Positions 10,166 to 20,521 of a stretch of 64,000 nucleotides of DNA are shown piece by piece (positions within the stretch are counted from its first letter, which is position 1; the number at the start of each line of letters is the position of its first letter). Source of the stretch: an uncultured Erythrobacter sp. (GTDB taxonomy: Bacteria; Pseudomonadota; Alphaproteobacteria; Sphingomonadales; Sphingomonadaceae). A model generated the notes under the pieces. That model saw only the letters and a list, made by a program, of their open reading frames with translations, was not told the origin of the DNA and searched no databases. Both the position numbers and the translations under genes were made by a program. The stretch is from positions 124,001 through 188,000 of the forward strand of contig CANNCZ010000002.1 in NCBI GenBank assembly GCA_947503275.1, read 5' to 3'.

Positions 10166-11386
10166 ATGAGCGATATTCAACTCGATTGCGTCATTGTTGG
10201 CGGCGGCCTTGCGGGCGGGTTGATCGCCCTTGCGCTCCACCGTGCGCGCCCCGAATTTCGCATCGCCGTGGTCGAAGCAGGCCGCACGATTGGCGGCAAT
10301 CACCGTTGGAGCTGGTTTGACAGCGACCTTGACGATGCGGGCCGCGCCTTGCTCGCTGGCTTTCGCCAGACCGGGTGGGACGCAGGCTATGACGTCGAAT
10401 TCCCAAAATATCGCAGGCGATTGAAGACCGCCTATCGCTCTATGGCATCTGCTGACTTCCACGAAGGTCTGGTGCGCGAATTGCCCGAAGGCGCAGTGAT
10501 GCTGGGCCGCAAAGCCACTTCACTTGATGCGCGGGGGGTCGATCTGGACAACGGCAACCGTCTCGATGCGCGAACCGTGATCGATTGCCGCAGTTTTCAA
10601 CCCAGCGAGCATCTGAACGGCGGATGGCAGGTCTTTCTGGGCCGCCATATGAAGTTGGAAGAGCCGCACGGGTTAGACCGCCCCGTCATCATGGACGCCA
10701 ATGTCGATCAACTCGCCCCGCACGGCAACGGCGCGGCGTACCGGTTCGTCTACACTCTGCCGCTGGGCGCGCATGATGTATTCGTCGAAGACACCTACTA
10801 CGCCGATGATCCCAAGCTGGACCGAAGTGCCCTATCATCGCGCATCGATCAATATGTCCACGCCAAGGGATGGAAGGACAGCGCGATTGTAGGCCACGAA
10901 GCAGGCGTTCTGCCCGTGCTGACGGGTGGAAACTTCGCCGCTTATCAGGACGAAATCCGCATTCCCGGGGTCGCAGCAGCGGGAGCACGCGGCGGTTTCA
11001 CTCACCCGCTTACCAGCTACACAATGTGCGTCGCGGTCGAAAACGCTTTGGTGATCGCCGAAGAAGCGGACCTTACCGGCGTTCAACTCGCTGCGATGTT
11101 CGATGCGCGCGCGCGTAGGCATTGGAGGCGCACGGGATATTATCGCCTGCTCGCCCGTTTCCTGTTCTTCGCAGCCAAGCCGGAGCGTCGGGTGAAAGTG
11201 TTCCAGCGTTTCTACAAATTGCGCGAAGGGTTGATCGAACGCTTCTATGCCGCCCGTTCGCGCCCATTTGATAAATTGCGCGTCCTGTGGGGCGAGCCGC
11301 CCGTACCTATACCCGCCGCTATGATCGCAATGTTCAAGCGCGGCGCCCCGCTAAAATCCGAAACGCAGACGGAGAAAAAGGCATGA
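10166..11386 (+). CDS. crtY: Lycopene beta-cyclase
   Basis: FAD-binding DCVIVGGGLAGGLIALAL; cyclase motif FVYTLPLGAHDVFVEDTYY; adjacent to crtI. Confidence 0.92.
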   Translation: MSDIQLDCVIVGGGLAGGLIALALHRARPEFRIAVVEAGRTIGGNHRWSWFDSDLDDAGRALLAGFRQTGWDAGYDVEFPKYRRRLKTAYRSMASADFHEGLVRELPEGAVMLGRKATSLDARGVDLDNGNRLDARTVIDCRSFQPSEHLNGGWQVFLGRHMKLEEPHGLDRPVIMDANVDQLAPHGNGAAYRFVYTLPLGAHDVFVEDTYYADDPKLDRSALSSRIDQYVHAKGWKDSAIVGHEAGVLPVLTGGNFAAYQDEIRIPGVAAAGARGGFTHPLTSYTMCVAVENALVIAEEADLTGVQLAAMFDARARRHWRRTGYYRLLARFLFFAAKPERRVKVFQRFYKLREGLIERFYAARSRPFDKLRVLWGEPPVPIPAAMIAMFKRGAPLKSETQTEKKA

Positions 11387-12972
11387 ATGCCAGCACGACC
11401 GATACCGCAAGTCTCGACCTCAACCCGACATTCAAGGGTGAGCGCGGCATCAACCCGGCCATGGCAGAACGATATACCGGCAAATCCGTTTGCGTGATCG
11501 GTGCAGGGTTCGGCGGCATGGCGCTGGCGCTGCGCCTGCAATCACATGGCATCGCGACCACCGTGGTCGAAGCACGCGACAAGCCCGGTGGCCGGGCGTA
11601 TTTCTGGGAAAAGGACGGCTTTACCTTCGATGCGGGCCCAACGGTCATCACCGATCCGCCCTGCCTCGAAGAGCTATGGCAATTGACCGGTCACGACATC
11701 GCCGAAGATGTTGAGCTGATGAAGGTCATGCCGTTTTACCGGTTGAACTGGCCCGACGGCACGAATTTCAATTACTCCAACGACGAAGAGGAATTGAACG
11801 CCGAAATCGCCAAGCTGAACCCAGATGACGTGGTCGGCTATCAACGCTTCCTGCAATATTCTCAGCGCGTTTATGAAGAAGGCTACCTCAAACTCGGCAC
11901 GGTCCCCTTCCTCGATTTCAAAACAATGTTGAAGGCCGCGCCTGCGCTCATCAAAGAGCAAGCATGGCGCAGCGTTTATTCGATGGTGTCGAGCTATATC
12001 GAGCATGAGAAACTGCGTGAGGCGTTCAGCTTTCACTCGCTGCTGGTCGGCGGCAATCCGATGAAGACATCCAGCATCTATGCGCTGATCCATAAGTTGG
12101 AGAAGGACGGCGGCGTCTGGTGGGCACGCGGCGGCACGAACCGCTTGATCGCGGGAATGGTGCGCCATTTTGAGCGGCTGGGCGGCACAATGCGCGTGGG
12201 CGATCCGGTGGTGCAAATCCATACTATGGGCAACCGCGCCGACGAGGTTGAGACCAAGTCCGGTTGGAAACAGCGCTTTGATGCGGTCGCGTCCAATGGC
12301 GACATCATGCACTCTTACAAGGACCTGCTATCGGACTCACCACGCGGTCCAAAAATGGCGAAATCTTTGAAGAAAAAGAGTTTTTCGCCCTCACTATTTG
12401 TGGTGCACTTTGGCTTGGAAGGGACATGGCCGGGCATTGCCCATCACATGATCCTGTTCGCGAACCGGTACAAAGAGTTGCTCACGGATATCTTCGACAA
12501 CGGCGTTCTGCCCGAAGACTTCGCAATCTACCTTCACCACCCCACTGTCACTGATCCCAGCATGGCACCTCCGGGAAAGAGTACGTTTTATGCGCTCGTC
12601 CCCGTCGCTCACATGGGCAAGATGCCGGTTGATTGGGATGAGGTCGGGCCGAAGCTGGAAAAGATGGTGCTCGACGAGATTGGCCGCCGGCTGATCCCTG
12701 ACATTCACGACCGGATCGTCACAAAATTCAGCTACGCCCCAAAGGACTTTCAACAAGACCTGAGCGCGCACATGGGCAGCGCGTTCAGCCTTGAACCGCT
12801 CCTTTGGCAAAGTGCCTATTTGCGCGGCCACAACCGCGATGATGAGATCAAAAACTTCTACCTCGTCGGCGCGGGCACCCATCCAGGCGCAGGCATTCCC
12901 GGCGTTGTCGGCAGCGCGAAAGCAACCGCTGGCATTGTGCTGGAGGATTTGGCGGTTAAGGCGACAGCGTGA
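11383..12972 (+). CDS. crtI: Phytoene desaturase
   Basis: VCVIGAGFGGMALALRLQ...GGRAYFWEKDGFTFDAGPTVITDP; C-terminal GAGTHPGAGIPGVVGSAKAT. ATGA overlap with crtY. Confidence 0.95.
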   Translation: MNASTTDTASLDLNPTFKGERGINPAMAERYTGKSVCVIGAGFGGMALALRLQSHGIATTVVEARDKPGGRAYFWEKDGFTFDAGPTVITDPPCLEELWQLTGHDIAEDVELMKVMPFYRLNWPDGTNFNYSNDEEELNAEIAKLNPDDVVGYQRFLQYSQRVYEEGYLKLGTVPFLDFKTMLKAAPALIKEQAWRSVYSMVSSYIEHEKLREAFSFHSLLVGGNPMKTSSIYALIHKLEKDGGVWWARGGTNRLIAGMVRHFERLGGTMRVGDPVVQIHTMGNRADEVETKSGWKQRFDAVASNGDIMHSYKDLLSDSPRGPKMAKSLKKKSFSPSLFVVHFGLEGTWPGIAHHMILFANRYKELLTDIFDNGVLPEDFAIYLHHPTVTDPSMAPPGKSTFYALVPVAHMGKMPVDWDEVGPKLEKMVLDEIGRRLIPDIHDRIVTKFSYAPKDFQQDLSAHMGSAFSLEPLLWQSAYLRGHNRDDEIKNFYLVGAGTHPGAGIPGVVGSAKATAGIVLEDLAVKATA

Positions 12973-13430
12973 CATTTCTGTTCGCATTGATTGCGCTGGA
13001 TCTTGCCGCAGCCGAGCTTCCAAAATCGGAACTGGTCCCTGCCGATCATGCTCATCACTGGGTGGAAATTGATCGGGAGATCAAGCGCAACGCCGAAGTC
13101 ATGCTGCTCGATATTGCCGAGCAACCGGACTACGCAAACGAAACAGGCACGTTTCCGACAGCCCTCTTGCGAGGCGCTGAAACCAAGAATGGCGGCGCCT
13201 TCTATTACGTGGACGTCAGAGTTGCGATTGATTGTGAGGCTTCACGAATGGCAATGGTCGCTCTGGCCGAACCTAAAATCGACGAAAATTGGCCAAAGGA
13301 ACCGAACGCCCGACTTGGAGAGTTTGGACCGTTAGTTGACGAGAATCATGACAGTGGCGATGAAAAAGTGCTGACCGCGATGTTCAAACATGTTTGTGGT
13401 CCAGAATGGAGTTACGAGTTCCCCCAATGA
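12969..13430 (+). CDS. Hypothetical protein with putative signal peptide, embedded in the crt cluster
   Basis: ORF coupled at both ends (GTGA at crtI stop, ATGA to the LOG gene). Confidence 0.65.
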   Translation: MTFLFALIALDLAAAELPKSELVPADHAHHWVEIDREIKRNAEVMLLDIAEQPDYANETGTFPTALLRGAETKNGGAFYYVDVRVAIDCEASRMAMVALAEPKIDENWPKEPNARLGEFGPLVDENHDSGDEKVLTAMFKHVCGPEWSYEFPQ

Positions 13431-14008
13431 AACGTCTCGCTGTCTATTGCGGCTCCGCAACGCCTGAAGACCCGCGCTATATCGAGCTCGCGCGTGAAGT
13501 CGGCGCTGGATTGGCTCAGCGCGGCATTGGCGTTGTCTATGGCGGCGGCAGGCTCGGCCTGATGGGCGCGGTTGCGACTGGCGCTAAGGATGCAGGCGGC
13601 GAAGTGATCGGCGTGATCCCAGAGGCGTTGGTAAACTCCGAGGTTGCCAATCACAATTGCGATGAGCTGATTACCGTTTCAGGCATGCATGAGCGCAAGC
13701 AGCGTTTCACCGACCTGTCCGATGGCTTTGTCACTCTACCCGGCGGGGTCGGCACAATGGACGAATTATGGGAGGCGATGAGCTGGGCGCAGCTTGGCTA
13801 TCACTCAGACCCGGTCGGCCTGCTCAACGCGTTTGGATTTTATGACGATCTGATCGCGTTCAACGCGAAGATGGCTGAGGTCGGCTTTGTCCGCCCAGCG
13901 CATCAGAATATCCTGATCCACGCCGACAATTTGCCCGATCTTCTGGACAAGATGGCCGCCTATGAGCCGCATACGCCGATCTTTCGGATGAAGGCTGATG
14001 ACCTCTAA
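13427..14008 (+). CDS. LOG family protein (TIGR00730-type Rossmann fold; possible nucleoside 5'-monophosphate phosphoribohydrolase)
   Basis: VYCGS...GGGRLGLMG...PGGVGTMDELWE motif. Confidence 0.92.
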   Translation: MKRLAVYCGSATPEDPRYIELAREVGAGLAQRGIGVVYGGGRLGLMGAVATGAKDAGGEVIGVIPEALVNSEVANHNCDELITVSGMHERKQRFTDLSDGFVTLPGGVGTMDELWEAMSWAQLGYHSDPVGLLNAFGFYDDLIAFNAKMAEVGFVRPAHQNILIHADNLPDLLDKMAAYEPHTPIFRMKADDL

Positions 14009-14960
14009 TTTCGATGTCGAAACACGCGCGGCGCTGGTCAACCATGCGCATCAAGCGATCAAGTTCGGCTCGCAAAGCTTCTCGGCCGCGTCGCAATTGT
14101 TCGAATCCGAAACGCGAGAGCGCGCATGGCTGCTGTATGCTTGGTGCCGCCGGTGTGATGACATTGCCGACAACCAAGTGCTGGGTGGAGAGTTGGGGGA
14201 TCAATCCGATCTCGACGCCCGGCTTGCGCTGATCCGCAAACTCACTGCGCTTGCATTCGAAGGCAAGCCTACGGGCGATCCAGCTTTTGATGCGCTGGGC
14301 GTGGTCGCCGCCGAATGCGGGCTGACCCCTGCCATGGCCGAGGATGTGATTGAGGGGTTCGCGCTCGATGCGGAAGATTGGCGACCTCGGACAGAAGCGG
14401 ACATGATGCGCTATTGCTTTCACGTCGCGGGCGCGGTTGGGGTGATGATGGCGGTGGTGATGGGCGTTGACCCCGAAGACCGCGACACGCTCGACCGCGC
14501 AAACGATTTGGGCCTCGCATTTCAGCTCTCCAACATCGCGCGCGATATTGTCGAGGACGACGCTGCCGGGCGGTGTTACTTGCCGGTCGAATGGCTGGTC
14601 GAGCAGGATATCGAACCCGGCCAACACACCAAACCGCACCACCGCGAAGAGCTTGCCGAGATGGCCGCGCGCCTCGTTGCTCTTGTCGAAAAGCACGAAG
14701 CCGCCGCGCGTGTTGGCGCAGAACGCCTACCCTTCCGCAGCCGCTGGGCTGTGCTGTCGGCGGCGCGCATTTACGGCGCAATCGGGCGTAAGGTGAGGAA
14801 GCGCGGGACAGAGGCTTGGAACTCACGCACCTTCGTTCCGCGTTGGGAAAAGGCTCTTTACGGCGCGCGGGCGTTTCTCTCCGCCTTTATCAACCGCGAA
14901 AAGCACCCCGACGGCCCGATCACATGGGGCATTGCAGACTTCCGCCCCAAAGCGGCTTGA
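13998..14960 (+). CDS. crtB: Phytoene synthase
   Basis: YAWCRRCDDIAD and LGLAFQLSNIARDIVEDDAAGRCYLP motifs. Confidence 0.95.
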   Translation: MTSNFDVETRAALVNHAHQAIKFGSQSFSAASQLFESETRERAWLLYAWCRRCDDIADNQVLGGELGDQSDLDARLALIRKLTALAFEGKPTGDPAFDALGVVAAECGLTPAMAEDVIEGFALDAEDWRPRTEADMMRYCFHVAGAVGVMMAVVMGVDPEDRDTLDRANDLGLAFQLSNIARDIVEDDAAGRCYLPVEWLVEQDIEPGQHTKPHHREELAEMAARLVALVEKHEAAARVGAERLPFRSRWAVLSAARIYGAIGRKVRKRGTEAWNSRTFVPRWEKALYGARAFLSAFINREKHPDGPITWGIADFRPKAA

Positions 14961-14993
14961 AGCGCGCGCGCTAGCGGCGTAGCGCTGTTGGCC

Positions 14994-15536
14994 ATGAGAG
15001 GTTTTCACACATTCTGCGCGTTCGCATTAGCGGCCATCTCCACCCCAGCCATTGCGGACAATCATGTCTCTGCCACAGAAAAAACAGCCTTGGACGAGGC
15101 CGAGGTTCGCCTGTCCGTTAACGCCTTCTTGCTCGCCATTTCCAGCGACGACAAAACCGACCTCGCCGATCATATGATCGGCGAAGCGATGATCTTTGTG
15201 CACAACCGGATGGACCCGGAAAATCCGCTTGTCGATAGTGTGCGGGTCGCGCAGCATCTGGAAAATTGGGCAACGCGCGACGCACGATACATCGAAGACA
15301 TGGCGATCACGACGGTACTGGTCGACGGGGATATGGCGCATGCATGGGGCCCCTATTCGTTTTCGGAGAACTATGAGCTGAGGCATTGCGGAATCAATTC
15401 CTTGAGCCTTGTGCGCAATGACGACGGCTGGAAGGTCGCCAACACCAGCTTCACAATGGAGCAGCCGAGTGAATGCGAACGGTTGGGGGTTCCGGGCTTC
15501 CCCGCTGAGGCAGCAAGCGATGGAGCGCCGCAATGA
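14994..15536 (+). CDS. Secreted SnoaL/NTF2-like domain protein
   Basis: Signal peptide; NTF2-like pattern; ATGA overlap with the downstream gene. Confidence 0.6.
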   Translation: MRGFHTFCAFALAAISTPAIADNHVSATEKTALDEAEVRLSVNAFLLAISSDDKTDLADHMIGEAMIFVHNRMDPENPLVDSVRVAQHLENWATRDARYIEDMAITTVLVDGDMAHAWGPYSFSENYELRHCGINSLSLVRNDDGWKVANTSFTMEQPSECERLGVPGFPAEAASDGAPQ

Positions 15537-17455
15537 TCAAAAAACTCCTCATCGCCAATCGCGGCGAGATTGCCTGCCGTATCATGCGCACCGCACGGCG
15601 CATGGGCATCGCTACCGTCGCGGTCTATTCCGACGCTGACGCCAAGGCACTCCACACCCGCACCGCAGACGAAGCGGTGCATATCGGCCCCTCGCCCGCT
15701 GCGGAAAGCTATTTGGTCGGCGAGAAGATCATCGCTGCTGCCAAAGATACCGGCGCCGAAGCGATCCACCCCGGCTATGGTTTTCTGTCGGAGAATGCCG
15801 ATTTTGCGCAATCCGTGATTGATGCAGGGCTGATTTGGGTCGGACCAAAGCCGGAGAGCATCCGCGCAATGGGGCTGAAAGACGCCGCCAAGGAACGCAT
15901 GATCGCCGCCGGTGTGCCGGTCACGCCCGGCTATCTGGGCGCGGATCAATCGGTAGAACGACTGTCGAAAGAGGCAGACGCAATCGGCTACCCGGTGCTG
16001 ATCAAGGCCGTCGCAGGCGGCGGCGGCAAAGGTATGCGCAAGGTTGATGCAGCTGAGAACTTCGCAGCCGACCTCGAAAGCTGCCGGCGTGAGGCCAAGG
16101 CCAGCTTTGGGAATGATGAGGTTCTGCTGGAAAAGTGGATCACCTCTCCGCGTCATATCGAGGTTCAAGTGTTTGGCGACAGCCACGGCAATGTCGTCCA
16201 TCTGTTTGAGCGCGACTGCTCTCTCCAACGCCGCCATCAAAAGGTGATCGAAGAGGCCCCCGCCCCCGGCATGGATGAGGCAACGCGCGAGGAAATTTGC
16301 GCCGCCGCCGTGCGCGCCGCCAAAGCGGTCGACTATGAGGGCGCAGGCACAATTGAGTTTATCGCGGATGCCAGCGAAGGCCTACGCGCAGACCGCATCT
16401 TTTTTATGGAGATGAACACCAGGCTTCAGGTTGAACACCCCGTCACCGAAGAGATCACCGGAGTGGACTTGGTGGAGTGGCAGCTGAGGGTCGCAAGCGG
16501 CGAACCGATCCCGGTGAAGCAGGAAGAGCTGTCGATCAACGGCTGGGCAATCGAAGCACGACTCTATGCGGAGGATCCGGCGAAGGGTTTCCTGCCGAGT
16601 ATTGGCAGACTGGACCGGTTCAATTTCCGCGCTTCGGGCGGAGGTGTCCGCTTCGACACTGGCGTAGAAGAGGGAGCAGAAATCTCCCCTTTTTACGATC
16701 CGATGATCGCGAAGGCCATTGCCCATGCAGGCACTCGTGCGCTTGCGATAGGCAAGTTGGGCCATATTCTCTCGGAAACCGAAATCTACCCGGTCAAAAA
16801 TAATGCGGGCTTCGTTGTCGCCCTACTCGAAGACGAAACATTTCTTGTTGGAGAAATGACAACGGGCCTGATCGCCGCACGAGGGGACGAGCTCATACCG
16901 GATCAAGATCCTTCGACAGACGCCTTCGATCTCGCTGCCTATCTTTTGGGTAAGGACTACACCTCTTCCCTTACGCCAGACTGCCAAGGCTTCAGGCTCA
17001 ACGCTCCGGCGCGAAACGCGATGGTGCTGGACCGTGGCGGTGAGCCACAACCTGTCCAAATTCCAAGCGAGTGGCCCAACGCTCTCACTGCGACGCGAGA
17101 TGGCTTTGCCGTGATGATCGCCGAAAGAGGAATCACTCATCGCATAGCCTTGTATGAGGCGCGCGGCACCGGCCACGCCTCAGTCGCAGATGGCGCGATC
17201 CTCGCGCCCATGCCGGGCAAAGTCATCGCGGTTGACGTCTCCGAGGGCGACGCGGTTACCGCTGGACAGCGCCTCATGGTACTCGAAGCGATGAAGATGG
17301 AGCATGCGCTCACGGCGCCCTTTGATGGGACGGTGACAGGGCTTGAAGCCTCTGAGGGCGGGCAGGTGCAGGTTGATGCGGTGCTTTGTATTGTCGAACC
17401 AAGCGTGGTGGAGCCTGCCACTTCCACCCCCTCTCCTTCAGGGGAGGGGCAGTGA
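15533..17455 (+). CDS. Acyl-CoA carboxylase biotin-containing alpha subunit (biotin carboxylase + BCCP)
   Basis: KLLIANRGEIACRI, ATP-grasp domain, biotin attachment site VLEAMKMEHAL. Confidence 0.93.
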   Translation: MIKKLLIANRGEIACRIMRTARRMGIATVAVYSDADAKALHTRTADEAVHIGPSPAAESYLVGEKIIAAAKDTGAEAIHPGYGFLSENADFAQSVIDAGLIWVGPKPESIRAMGLKDAAKERMIAAGVPVTPGYLGADQSVERLSKEADAIGYPVLIKAVAGGGGKGMRKVDAAENFAADLESCRREAKASFGNDEVLLEKWITSPRHIEVQVFGDSHGNVVHLFERDCSLQRRHQKVIEEAPAPGMDEATREEICAAAVRAAKAVDYEGAGTIEFIADASEGLRADRIFFMEMNTRLQVEHPVTEEITGVDLVEWQLRVASGEPIPVKQEELSINGWAIEARLYAEDPAKGFLPSIGRLDRFNFRASGGGVRFDTGVEEGAEISPFYDPMIAKAIAHAGTRALAIGKLGHILSETEIYPVKNNAGFVVALLEDETFLVGEMTTGLIAARGDELIPDQDPSTDAFDLAAYLLGKDYTSSLTPDCQGFRLNAPARNAMVLDRGGEPQPVQIPSEWPNALTATRDGFAVMIAERGITHRIALYEARGTGHASVADGAILAPMPGKVIAVDVSEGDAVTAGQRLMVLEAMKMEHALTAPFDGTVTGLEASEGGQVQVDAVLCIVEPSVVEPATSTPSPSGEGQ

Positions 17456-17560
17456 GACTTGGTGAGCAAAGCGAACCTAGTCGCAGCGGGGAGGGGCATC
17501 GCAGCGATCACATCGTGGGCCGCCCCTACCCCCTAACCCCCTCCCCTAAAGGAGAGGGGG
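17427..17560. repeat. 134-bp MITE/REP-like element with perfect 10-bp terminal inverted repeats
   Basis: CCCCCTCTCC at 17427-17436 and GGAGAGGGGG at 17551-17560; internal palindromic CCCCTC/GAGGGG blocks at both ends. Confidence 0.7.
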
Positions 17561-17567
17561 AACGCAC

Positions 17568-19115
17568 GTGAGTTGGCAAAAAGAACTCGAAGAACTGCGC
17601 GCACGCGAGGCGCTCGCCGAAGAAATGGGCGGCTCCGAAAAGGTCGCGCGCCAGCATTCTCGCGGAAAGATGGATGCGCGCGCTCGGCTCGCGGCATTGT
17701 GCGACCCCGGCTCCTTTCGCGAGATCGGCAAGATTGCGGGCAAGGGTCACTATGACGAAAACGGCGATCTGACCGGCGTCACCCCTGCCCCGTTCCTCTT
17801 TGGCAAAGCAACCGTGCATGGCCGCCCTGTGGTCGCAACCGCAGACGACTTCACCATTCGCGGCGGCGCTGCGGATGCCGGCATCAAGCGCAAGATGGTG
17901 CAGGCCGAACAGATGGCGCATGAGCTAAAGCTGCCCATCATCAAGATGATCGATGGCACGGGCGGCGGCGGCTCTGTCAAAACGTTCGAGCAAATCGGCG
18001 CGACCTATATTCCGGCGGTTCCGGGCTGGGGTGATACGGTTAAAAACCTCGATACCGTGCCCGTGGTGGCGCTCGCGCTTGGCCCGACAGCTGGACTGGG
18101 AGCCGCGCGCATTGTCGCAAGCCATTATTCGATCATGGTGCGCGGGCTTTCCCAGCTATTTGCCGCTGGCCCCGCCGTCGTTGATGGACTTGGCGATGCT
18201 TACAAAAGCGCAGCTGACCACCAACAGGCGAAGGAAGAGCTGGGCGGCGTCGACATTCACACACGCAATGGCGTGGTCGATGATGAGGTCGCAAGCGAGG
18301 CCGAAGCCTTTGCCCGTGCGCGCCACTTTCTGAGCTTTATGCCCGAACATGTCGGCCAGCTTGCCCGCCGCGCTGAGTGCACTGACCCGGTCGACAGGCG
18401 CGAGGAAGCCTTGTTGGATTTGGTCCCGCGCGAATCCAACAAAGTCTATTCAATGAGGCAATGCCTTGCGGCGGTGTTTGATCAACAAACTGTCTTTGAG
18501 ATCGGCAAAAACTGGGGCCGCGCTGCGATCACTGCGCTGGCCCGGCTCGATGGTTATCCGGTTGCCGTCATCGCGAGCGACCCCAGCTATCTGGGGGGAT
18601 CATGGGAGGCGAAAACCAGCGAAAAGGTCGAGCGTTTCGTCAAACTCGCCGACCAGTTCCGCCTGCCGATCGTGCACTTGGTCGACAATCCCGGATTTAT
18701 GATCGGCAAGGAAGCGGAATTGGCGGGTACGATCCGCTACGGCGTGCAAGCGATGAACGCGATTTACAAAGCGACCGTGCCGCTCGCCAGCATTGTCATG
18801 CGCCGCGCCTATGGCATTGCCGGCAGCGCGATGAGCAATGCGGATCTGTACCAATATCGCTTTTGCTGGCCGAGCGGCGACTGGGGCAGCCTGCCCATCG
18901 CTGGCGGGCTGGAGGTCGCTTATAAGTCTGATCTTGAGGCTGCTGATGATCCGGCTGCAAAGCTGGAGGAAATCAGGGCGCGGCTCGACAAAGTGACATC
19001 ACCGTTCCGCTCAGCCGAAATGTTCAATGTCGAGGATATTATCGACCCGCGCGACACGCGGCCTTTGCTTTGCGAGTTTGCTGAATTGGCGTGGCGGAAA
19101 CTGGAAAGCGAATAG
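17568..19115 (+). CDS. Acyl-CoA carboxylase carboxyltransferase (beta) subunit
   Basis: Carboxyltransferase domain protein with GGSWEAKTSEKVERFVKLADQF; GTG start at 17568. Confidence 0.9.
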   Translation: MSWQKELEELRAREALAEEMGGSEKVARQHSRGKMDARARLAALCDPGSFREIGKIAGKGHYDENGDLTGVTPAPFLFGKATVHGRPVVATADDFTIRGGAADAGIKRKMVQAEQMAHELKLPIIKMIDGTGGGGSVKTFEQIGATYIPAVPGWGDTVKNLDTVPVVALALGPTAGLGAARIVASHYSIMVRGLSQLFAAGPAVVDGLGDAYKSAADHQQAKEELGGVDIHTRNGVVDDEVASEAEAFARARHFLSFMPEHVGQLARRAECTDPVDRREEALLDLVPRESNKVYSMRQCLAAVFDQQTVFEIGKNWGRAAITALARLDGYPVAVIASDPSYLGGSWEAKTSEKVERFVKLADQFRLPIVHLVDNPGFMIGKEAELAGTIRYGVQAMNAIYKATVPLASIVMRRAYGIAGSAMSNADLYQYRFCWPSGDWGSLPIAGGLEVAYKSDLEAADDPAAKLEEIRARLDKVTSPFRSAEMFNVEDIIDPRDTRPLLCEFAELAWRKLESE

Positions 19116-19123
19116 CCAATCCC

Positions 19124-20383
19124 TTAGCAGGACGTCATCTTTGTCGGTCCCTTAACCGCGTCTGGCGGGCCGAACAATTTGCCCTTCTCGCTGAACAAAA
19201 CCAACAAAAGGCACGCAATCCCGCTCGCCAACAACGCCAGAGCCAATGGGCGTGCAGTGCCATCAAACGAATAGCCAATCAGCCCGCCCAGCAGCGCAGC
19301 GGTCGTCATGCGCACAAATCCGTGCATCGAGCTGGCCGCGCCCGCAATTGAGAAAAACGGGTTCATGGCAATCGCGCCAAAATTGCTGCCGATAAAGCCG
19401 AGCAACATCATGTTGATCGCCATCAGTGGCACAAAATGCCACAATTGCTCGTCCGGCTGGAACGCGAACCAGACCTGCAATCCGGCGACCGCGATAAAGG
19501 CGAAGAGCGCCGAATGGCTGACCCGGCGTGCGCCAAACCGCTCAACAATGCGCGAATTGGACCAGCTGGCGACCGCCATCGACCCGGCACAAATGCCAAA
19601 CACTATTGGGAAGATGTCAGCGGCGTCGAAGGTTTCGCTGATCAATTGCTGCGATGAATTGATAAACCCGAACAAGGCGCCAAACACCAGCGAACTGCCC
19701 AGAACATATCCGGTCACGCTGGGCATGCCGAGCGCGCGGCCCATATTGCCCGCAATCACGCGCGGGCGGATCGCTTGGCGGTTTTCCTCTGTCAGGCTTT
19801 CGGGAAGGCGGAAGTGGACCCAAGCCCCAACCGCGATGCCCATCAACGACATGGCCACAAAGATCGCGCGCCAATCCGCAACCAGCAAGATCAGCTCACC
19901 AATGCTGGGCGCGATGGCGGGTACCATCAGGAATATGACGAAGATCAGGCTCATCATGCGGGCCATTTTGTCGCCGCCCACCCGGTCACGAATAATCGCC
20001 GGGGGGAGCGCAACAATGCCAGCACCGAAAAAGCCCTGTGTCGCGCGGATCGCGATCAGCATTTCGTAGCTGGTCACCAATGCGCAGGCGAGCGAGAGCG
20101 CGATATAGACCGCAATCGATCCCAGCAAAATGGGCCGCCGTCCGAACCTGTCTGCCAATGCGCCGGGAACCAGCGCGCCAATTCCCGCAGTGAGCAGATA
20201 GATGCCGATCACGAATTGCCGGTCATTGCCGCCGACAGCTAGGTCCGCGGCCATCTCATCCAGAGCGGGCAGCATCGCATCAATGCCAAACGCCTGAAGC
20301 GCCATAAGCATCGCCATCATCCAAATCAGCTCGGTTTCGCCAAGCTGTCTGGTTGGGCTGGAAGGGTGCGCAGCGGTTGCCAT
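19124..20383 (-). CDS. MFS transporter, Bcr/CflA-like
   Basis: Approximately 12 TM helices; GALADRFGRRPILLGS motif. Confidence 0.88.
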   Translation of the reverse strand: MATAAHPSSPTRQLGETELIWMMAMLMALQAFGIDAMLPALDEMAADLAVGGNDRQFVIGIYLLTAGIGALVPGALADRFGRRPILLGSIAVYIALSLACALVTSYEMLIAIRATQGFFGAGIVALPPAIIRDRVGGDKMARMMSLIFVIFLMVPAIAPSIGELILLVADWRAIFVAMSLMGIAVGAWVHFRLPESLTEENRQAIRPRVIAGNMGRALGMPSVTGYVLGSSLVFGALFGFINSSQQLISETFDAADIFPIVFGICAGSMAVASWSNSRIVERFGARRVSHSALFAFIAVAGLQVWFAFQPDEQLWHFVPLMAINMMLLGFIGSNFGAIAMNPFFSIAGAASSMHGFVRMTTAALLGGLIGYSFDGTARPLALALLASGIACLLLVLFSEKGKLFGPPDAVKGPTKMTSC

Positions 20384-20521
20384 ATCAGGGCCTTTGCCAA
20401 GCCCTTCGTCTGAAAACCACTCTTCTTTTCGCATGTGCACAAAATGATTGGCAGCAGCGATCGTTCCTTGCACGGCTCGTGGTGCTTTCTTCGCGGGCGC
20501 AAAGCCTCTATTTCATGCGCT

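Noticed and set aside
19308-20069. 253-aa plus-strand ORF opposite the MFS transporter
   Set aside because: Antisense to a well-supported membrane transporter; no domain features.
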